Positions 59,416 through 64,000 of a stretch of DNA of 64,000 bases are shown piece after piece. The stretch is from Herbidospora sakaeratensis (lineage in GTDB: Bacteria > Actinomycetota > Actinomycetes > Streptosporangiales > Streptosporangiaceae). A program made the position numbers and the translations under genes. Below the pieces are notes generated by a model. It ran no database searches. It had not been told where the DNA came from and saw only the letters and a program-made list of their open reading frames with translations. Within the stretch, counting starts at the first letter, position 1, and each line of letters starts with the position of its first letter. The stretch spans positions 423,364 to 487,363 of the forward strand of contig NZ_BBXC01000007.1 of NCBI RefSeq assembly GCF_001570525.1, in the 5' to 3' direction.

Positions 59416-60666
59416 TCAATGGGCTGGGGCGAGCAGTCTGTTCAATGTCTGAACACCGAATTCCAGCCCCTCGATCGGCACCCGCTCGTCCACCCCGTGA
59501 AATAGTCCGAAGTAGTCGAGATCGGGCGGAAGCAATAGCGGGGCGAAACCGTAGCCTTTGATGCCGAGGCGGGCGAAGGATTTGGCGTCGGTGCCCCCGG
59601 TCATGACATATGGCACCGGCCGCGCGGTGGGGTCCATGGCCGTCAGGGCCGCGCTCAGCTCGTGGAACAGGCCGCTGGTGGGCGCCGAAGGTCCGTCCTC
59701 GAAGTTGATGAACTCCCGGGTGATCCGGGGGCCCAGCAGCCGGTCGACGGTGTCGAGGAATTCGTCCTTGAATCCCGGTACGAATCTCCCGTCAATTCCC
59801 GCCTCAGCGGTCCCGGGAATAACATTGATCTTGTATCCGGCGTTCATCATCGTCGGGTTGGTGGAATTCCTGATCGTGCCCTTGAACAGAGCCGCGGCCT
59901 TCGGCGGCACCTCTGACAGGTTCGCCGGGTCGATCTCCATCCCCAGGATGTCGGAGAGTTCCGCGATCATGGCTGACACCCCGGGCGTGAGCCGGATCGG
60001 CCACTCGTGGTCGGCCACCCGCGCCAGCGCCCGCGCCATCTCCGCGACCGGGTTGTCGACGGGCGGCTTCGACCCGTGCCCCGCCACCCCGTGCGCCGTC
60101 ACCTTCATCCACGCCGTGCCCCGCTCCCCGACGCCGATCGGGTAGACCCGCACCCCCGACGGCATCGTCACCGAGAACCCCCCGGACTCGGAGATCGCCT
60201 CCGAGCACCCCTCGAACAACTCGGCATGCTCGGAGACCACATACCGCGACCCGAACTCCCCGGTCGCCTCCTCGTCGGCGAGGAAGGCGAGCACCAGGTC
60301 ACGCCGGGGCCGCACCCCCTGCCGCACCCACGCCAGGGTCATCGCCAGCGACCCCTTCATGTCGACGGCCCCGCGTCCGTGCACGTACCCGTCGGCGATC
60401 TCCCCGCTGAACGGGTGCAGCTTCCAGTCGGCGGGGTCGGCCGGCACCACGTCGAGGTGGCCGTGGATCAACAACGCGTCCGGGGAGTCGCCGGGCACCC
60501 GGCAGACGACGCTGGCCCGCCGCGGCGCGCTCTCGACGATGACGGGGGAGAGCCCGACTTCGGCCAGCAGGCCGGCCACGTACTCGGCGGCCTCCCGCTC
60601 CCCGGGGCCGGGGTTGGTCGTGTCGATGCGGATCAGCTCGGAACAGATCTTGGCAGCCTCACTCAT
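59416..60666 (-). CDS. M20-family metallopeptidase (ArgE/DapE-like)
   Basis: Zinc amidohydrolase of 416 residues. Metal and catalytic residues are visible: LLIHGHLDVVPAD (His, then Asp), VHGRGAVDMKGS (bridging Asp), LAFLADEEATGEFG (general base and ligand Glu), and the C-terminal His in YFGLFHGVDERVP. The dimerisation domain (VGERGTAWMKVTAHGVAGHG) lies between them. It resembles acetylornithine deacetylase and related peptidases; its substrate is an N-acyl amino acid or dipeptide. The ATG at 60666 overlaps the rightward reading frame of the next gene. Confidence 0.9.
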   Translation of the reverse strand: MSEAAKICSELIRIDTTNPGPGEREAAEYVAGLLAEVGLSPVIVESAPRRASVVCRVPGDSPDALLIHGHLDVVPADPADWKLHPFSGEIADGYVHGRGAVDMKGSLAMTLAWVRQGVRPRRDLVLAFLADEEATGEFGSRYVVSEHAELFEGCSEAISESGGFSVTMPSGVRVYPIGVGERGTAWMKVTAHGVAGHGSKPPVDNPVAEMARALARVADHEWPIRLTPGVSAMIAELSDILGMEIDPANLSEVPPKAAALFKGTIRNSTNPTMMNAGYKINVIPGTAEAGIDGRFVPGFKDEFLDTVDRLLGPRITREFINFEDGPSAPTSGLFHELSAALTAMDPTARPVPYVMTGGTDAKSFARLGIKGYGFAPLLLPPDLDYFGLFHGVDERVPIEGLEFGVQTLNRLLAPAH

Positions 60667-60736
60667 GATCCAAGCCTTCCTGATTGAGCATCCCCCTACT
60701 CACGCCACCCCACCAGAAGCACGCCAAGCTCCGGAT

Positions 60737-61543
60737 GTGCGGAGGAATCTGCTGATCTATCAGGGCCCCGGCGCGCCGCCCGCCCCGGAGGGCTGGCACG
60801 CCGCCAAGGTCGCCTGCCACGACCCGAGAAGCCTCTGCCGGTGGATCGACGCGAACTGGGACGGCGGCCGTCTCGCCCTGGTCGCGCACGGCACGGCCGG
60901 TCTCGTCCTCCGGCACGCCTACCTGGTGGCCAACGGCGACGACGACTCCCGCGAGCACCGCCCGTGGGCCGGGCACGTCTCGCGCATGGTCCTGCTGGCC
61001 GTCCCGAACAGGGGCGAGGGCCTCGGGCGGTTCCGCAGGGGCGGCCCCTACGTCACCGACCTGCGCATCCGCTGGGTCGACCACTTCGACCGCACCACCG
61101 ACCCGGTCAAGGTCGTCTAGATCAACGGCCCGTCGGTGCGCCGCGACGACTGCGTGGACGTCGAGCAGTTCCCCAACGCCCGCGTCGTCACCGCACCCGA
61201 CGTCTTCGACGGCCGCGCCATCCTCGACGCGGTCGTCGGCCGGTTCCAGCCCACCACGCCCCCGTCACGGCCGACCCCTCAGCCGATGGAGTTCCTGCTC
61301 ACGTCGTACACGAGACTGAGCACCTTCCTGGACGTGTACGCCCAGGCCTACGCCCTCCACCGGCACGCCGGCCTCACCGTCACGGCGGTCGGAGGAGGCG
61401 CGAGAACCCTGGCCAGAGCCCTGAGCCGGGTGCCGTCCCTGCGGTTCGACACGGTCCGGCTGGAGCGGCCGGCCCTCCCGCCCGACTTCCCCTGGCAGCG
61501 GGTGGTCGAGCGGGAACAGGCCGGCCACATCACCTACAGGTAG
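60737..61543 (+). pseudogene. Alpha/beta-hydrolase-like gene with in-frame TAG
   Basis: The same frame is open on both sides of a TAG at 61118-61120: about 127 codons before it (from GTG 60737, with NLLIYQGPGAPPAPEGW and LALVAHGTAGLVLRHAYLVA) and 141 codons after it to TAG 61541 (INGPSVRRDDCVDVEQFPN and onward). The hydrolase-like elbow AHGTAG has no Ser. A single CAG to TAG change (VV-Gln-ING) would explain the break, so this is most simply a recent nonsense mutation; read-through is the alternative. The last 10 bp overlap the end of the DUF5925 gene. Confidence 0.65.
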
Positions 61544-62604
61544 AGGCCCGTCTCCACCGGCGTCTCCTCCGGCACCACCCCCGCCTTCAGAGCGAACATC
61601 TCCGCCAGCGTCAGCCCGCCGGGCCCGACGGAAACCGAGTCCCCCAGCCACGCCGAGGCCTCGTCAGGCTGCATCCGCCCGACCTCGATCTGCGCCAGGC
61701 ACCGCCCCGGCCGCACCACCGCGGGATGCAACCGCTGCAGATCCTCATTGGTCGTGACCGCCACCAGCACATCCCGGCCCTGCCCGAGAAGACCGTCGGT
61801 CAGGTTGAGCAGCCGGGAGAGCCCCTGCCCCGCGGAGAGCTTCGCCTCGGCCCGGATCAGCTCGTCGCAGTCCTCGAGCACCAGGAGACGCCACTTCTTC
61901 TCGTCATGGTCCGGGCAGTCGCACCCGACCGCCACCTCCATCAGATAGCCCGGGTCGTTGAACAGCCGCTCGGGATCGAGCACGCAGTCCACCTGACACC
62001 ACGACCGCCACTCCCGGGCCAGGGTCCGCAGCAGCGTCGTCTTGCCCGTCCCGGGCGGCCCGTGCAGCAGCAGCAACCGTCCGGGAGCGGAACCGGCCCG
62101 CAGCGCCATCAGGGAGTCCAGCTTCCCCTGCGCCAGCCGGGGGTAGTTGCGCCGCACGTCGGCCCACGCCGAAGCGCCGATCGTCTTCGTCGAGCGTCTC
62201 CGGCCGTGTTCGGACTTCCAGAAGAAGCCCATCGTCACGTTGTCGTCGTCGACCGGCCTCGGTTCGGCGGCGTCCTTCACGGTTTCGGCCACCACGGCCG
62301 CGGCCAGGTCCTCGGTCACGGCCGTCACCGCGACCATCGCGTTGCCGCCCTTGTAGCGGATGACGCGCATGGTCCAGCCGTCGCCCTCGTACAGGCGGGA
62401 GTCGGGGCCGTCGTCGGACGATGCGCCGCGCACCAGGACGCCGCCGGACGCGGTCAGGGGCGCGTCCTTGCGTACCCTTTCCACGCTGGCGGTCTGCGCC
62501 CACGGCTGTACCCCGGTCGCGAAGGGGGAGAGGGCCAGGGCGTCGATGATGTCGGCGGGGCTGTCGCTGTCGTCGACCCACACTTTCATCTCGAGCGGAG
62601 TCAT
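61534..62604 (-). CDS. DUF5925 AAA+ ATPase
   Basis: Protein of 356 residues. A DUF5925 N-terminal domain (about 1-130; MKVWVDDSDSPADIIDALAL) precedes a AAA+ ATPase domain: P-loop LLLHGPPGTGKTTLLRTLA, Walker B RLLVLEDCDELI, sensor region LVAVTTNEDLQRLHPAVVRPGR. No protease or other effector part. ATG 62604 has GAGCGGAG nearby and fits the N-terminus of the family. Function unknown; it is common in actinomycetes. Confidence 0.88.
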   Translation of the reverse strand: MTPLEMKVWVDDSDSPADIIDALALSPFATGVQPWAQTASVERVRKDAPLTASGGVLVRGASSDDGPDSRLYEGDGWTMRVIRYKGGNAMVAVTAVTEDLAAAVVAETVKDAAEPRPVDDDNVTMGFFWKSEHGRRRSTKTIGASAWADVRRNYPRLAQGKLDSLMALRAGSAPGRLLLLHGPPGTGKTTLLRTLAREWRSWCQVDCVLDPERLFNDPGYLMEVAVGCDCPDHDEKKWRLLVLEDCDELIRAEAKLSAGQGLSRLLNLTDGLLGQGRDVLVAVTTNEDLQRLHPAVVRPGRCLAQIEVGRMQPDEASAWLGDSVSVGPGGLTLAEMFALKAGVVPEETPVETGLYL

Positions 62605-62703
62605 GGAGGTAATGATCCCGATCTGTCGGGGGAGGTGTCGACGCATTATCCGTTTACGCGTGGGACACGGGGGCGAAATCGGCCTCGCGTAGGAAGGTGA
62701 GGC

Positions 62704-63798
62704 ATGGCGATCGATCCGTTCGTACCGTGGGGTGTCGCGACAGAGCAGTCCGACGGGCCCCGGCTGGCCGTCAAGGACGTCGTCGACGTCGAGGGGCTGC
62801 CCACCGGGGCGGGGCATCCCGATCTGCTGGGGAAGAAGGCCGAGCGCGACGCGGAGGCCGTCGCGCGGCTGCGCTCCATGAGCGTGTTCGCGGGCAAGAC
62901 GCACACCGACGAGCTCGCCTGGAGCCTGGGGGGCACCAACCAGCACTACGGTGCGCCCGAGAACCCGGCCGCCCCGGGTCACGTCTGCGGGGGGTCGTCG
63001 AGCGGGTCGGCCGCGGCCGTCGCCGCCGGCCGCGCCGATCTCGGGCTGGGCACCGACACCGCCGGTTCGGTCCGCGTCCCCGCCTCCTTCTGTGGTCTGT
63101 ACGGCTACCGCCCCACCCATTCCCGTGCTCCCCGCGACGGCATCGTGCCGTTGGCGCCCTCCTACGACGTTCCCGGGCTGCTGGCCAGGGAGCTGCCGCT
63201 GCTCGAATGGGCGGCCGACGTGCTGATCGATCCCGCGTCCCGGCCGGCGGCGCCCGAGAGGGCGTGGGTCCCGGCCGACCTCTGGGGCGAACTGTCCCCG
63301 CGGGTGGGGGCCGCGCTCGCCCCGGCCATCCGCGACCTGGGCCTGCCCGTCGACCGCACCCCGCTCGGGCTCGACGTCACCGACGCGTTCGCGGTCGCCC
63401 AGGCCGCCGAGGTCTGGGCCTGCCACGGCGCGTGGGTGCGCGAGAAGCGGCCCGTGTTCGGGCCCGGCGTCGCGGCGCGGTTCGAGCGGGCCGAGCGGCT
63501 CACCGCCGAGGAGGTCAGCCTGGCCCGCAAGACCGTCGCCGAGGCGCGGCAGCGGCTGCTCGACCTGCTGGAAGGGGCCGTCCTGGCGCTGCCGAGCGCC
63601 CCCGGCACCGCGCCCGCGCTCGGCCGGCCGGCCCGGACGCGGGCGGCCACGTTGCGGCTGACGTGCCTGGCGCCGATCGCCGGAGCGCCCGTGCTGGCGC
63701 TGCCGGCGGCGCGGGTCGACGGGCTGCCGCTGGGGTTGTCCCTCATGGCGGCCCCCGGAGGCGACGAGAACCTGTTCGCGCTAGCGTCGGGGGCATGA
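62704..63798 (+). CDS. Amidase-signature enzyme
   Basis: Protein of 364 residues with the catalytic triad of amidase-signature enzymes: Lys24 in RLAVKDVVDVEG, the GGSSSGSAAAVAAG loop, and the acyl-enzyme Ser in GLGTDTAGSVRVPAS. It is shorter than typical (about 450), lacking part of the C-terminal region. It should hydrolyse an amide; the substrate is unknown. Its end overlaps mtnA by an ATGA, so amidase and methionine-salvage gene are co-expressed. Confidence 0.9.
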   Translation: MAIDPFVPWGVATEQSDGPRLAVKDVVDVEGLPTGAGHPDLLGKKAERDAEAVARLRSMSVFAGKTHTDELAWSLGGTNQHYGAPENPAAPGHVCGGSSSGSAAAVAAGRADLGLGTDTAGSVRVPASFCGLYGYRPTHSRAPRDGIVPLAPSYDVPGLLARELPLLEWAADVLIDPASRPAAPERAWVPADLWGELSPRVGAALAPAIRDLGLPVDRTPLGLDVTDAFAVAQAAEVWACHGAWVREKRPVFGPGVAARFERAERLTAEEVSLARKTVAEARQRLLDLLEGAVLALPSAPGTAPALGRPARTRAATLRLTCLAPIAGAPVLALPAARVDGLPLGLSLMAAPGGDENLFALASGA

Positions 63799-64000
63799 CG
63801 ACGATTGGCTGGGACGGCGACGCGATCGTCCTCATCGACCAGACCCGGCTGCCCGGTGAGGTCGTCCACCTCCGCATCACGACGGTCGCCGGGCTCGTCG
63901 ACGCGATCAAGCGGCTGGCCGTGCGCGGCGCGCCCGCCCTCGGGGTCGCCGGGGCGCTGGGGGTGGCGCTCGCCGCCCGTACGGGAGAGCCGATCGAACC
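63795..64000 (+). CDS. mtnA: S-methyl-5-thioribose-1-phosphate isomerase (partial, runs off window)
   Basis: First 68 residues only. IVLIDQTRLPGEVVHLRITT and DAIKRLAVRGAPALGVAGAL match the start of MtnA, including the conserved RGAPA-G-AGA block of the active site. MtnA isomerises methylthioribose-1-phosphate to the ribulose form in methionine salvage. ATG 63795 overlaps the amidase stop. The rest lies beyond position 64000. Confidence 0.9.
   Translation, partial: MTTIGWDGDAIVLIDQTRLPGEVVHLRITTVAGLVDAIKRLAVRGAPALGVAGALGVALAARTGEPIE

Noticed and set aside
58940-59452. Three overlapping open frames of 98-115 codons in the gap before the M20 gene
   Set aside because: No ribosome-binding site, no recognisable protein and mutual overlap on both strands.

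Overview
High-GC actinomycete chromosome segment, probably from the Streptosporangiales or a near relative. The support is about 70% GC, many GTG and TTG starts, ATGA/GTGA/TGATG overlaps between genes, and the families present: FxSxx-COOH loci, a family 2B encapsulin, a LAxTG-type sortase pair, DUF5925 and PadR/HAAS pairs. The genus call is an inference. I see no rRNA, tRNA, CRISPR array or intact insertion sequence.

Layout. 1-7.2 kb: a sugar import and catabolism operon (two ABC permeases, DUF624 protein, LacI regulator, FGGY kinase, fucose/arabinose-type isomerase) ending at a strong terminator. Two stretches in it are in-frame tandem repeats that read as small coupled ORFs. 7.2-10.1 kb: two coiled-coil proteins, a secreted RTX-like protein and a DUF1963 protein. 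10.1-14.4 kb: a terpenoid encapsulin locus: a cNMP-binding-domain shell protein, a two-domain terpene cyclase whose second domain looks dead, and a second shell protein lacking the cNMP domain. 14.4-26 kb: acyltransferase, NUDIX, a deaminase-like protein with a strongly basic tail, TetR, PadR/HAAS, an RlaP-like nucleotidyltransferase, an ene-reductase, ArsR plus methyltransferase, a sigma factor and a degenerate hydrolase. 26.3-30.6 kb: a large secreted GH87-type alpha-1,3-glucanase behind a promoter with a LacI-type operator. 30.8-33.1 kb: a lower-GC orphan gene with a HEPN-like motif. 33.4-38.5 kb: DUF4253, a Ser/Thr kinase with WD40-like repeats, and a sortase with its probable LAPTG substrate.

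38.6-58.8 kb is the most unusual part. It holds two FxSxx-COOH loci mixed with conflict-type proteins. Locus 1 has radical SAM FxsB, an HExxH protein, an NB-ARC/TPR protein, a 47-residue precursor ending FQSSY, and a coupled SIR2/STAND-TPR pair. Locus 2 reads leftward: a 54-residue precursor ending FQASI, a fused FxsB-HExxH protein, an AAC(3)-like acetyltransferase, TIR-like FxsC, and a 1301-residue ParA-TIR-NB-ARC-TPR protein. An MFS transporter and an alpha/beta hydrolase lie between them. My inference is that a modified small protein is sensed by STAND-type ATPases that control NAD-directed effectors.

59.4-64 kb: an M20 peptidase, a gene broken by an in-frame TAG, a DUF5925 AAA+ ATPase, an amidase and the start of mtnA. 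Calls rest on recognised motifs and context; no database search was possible.
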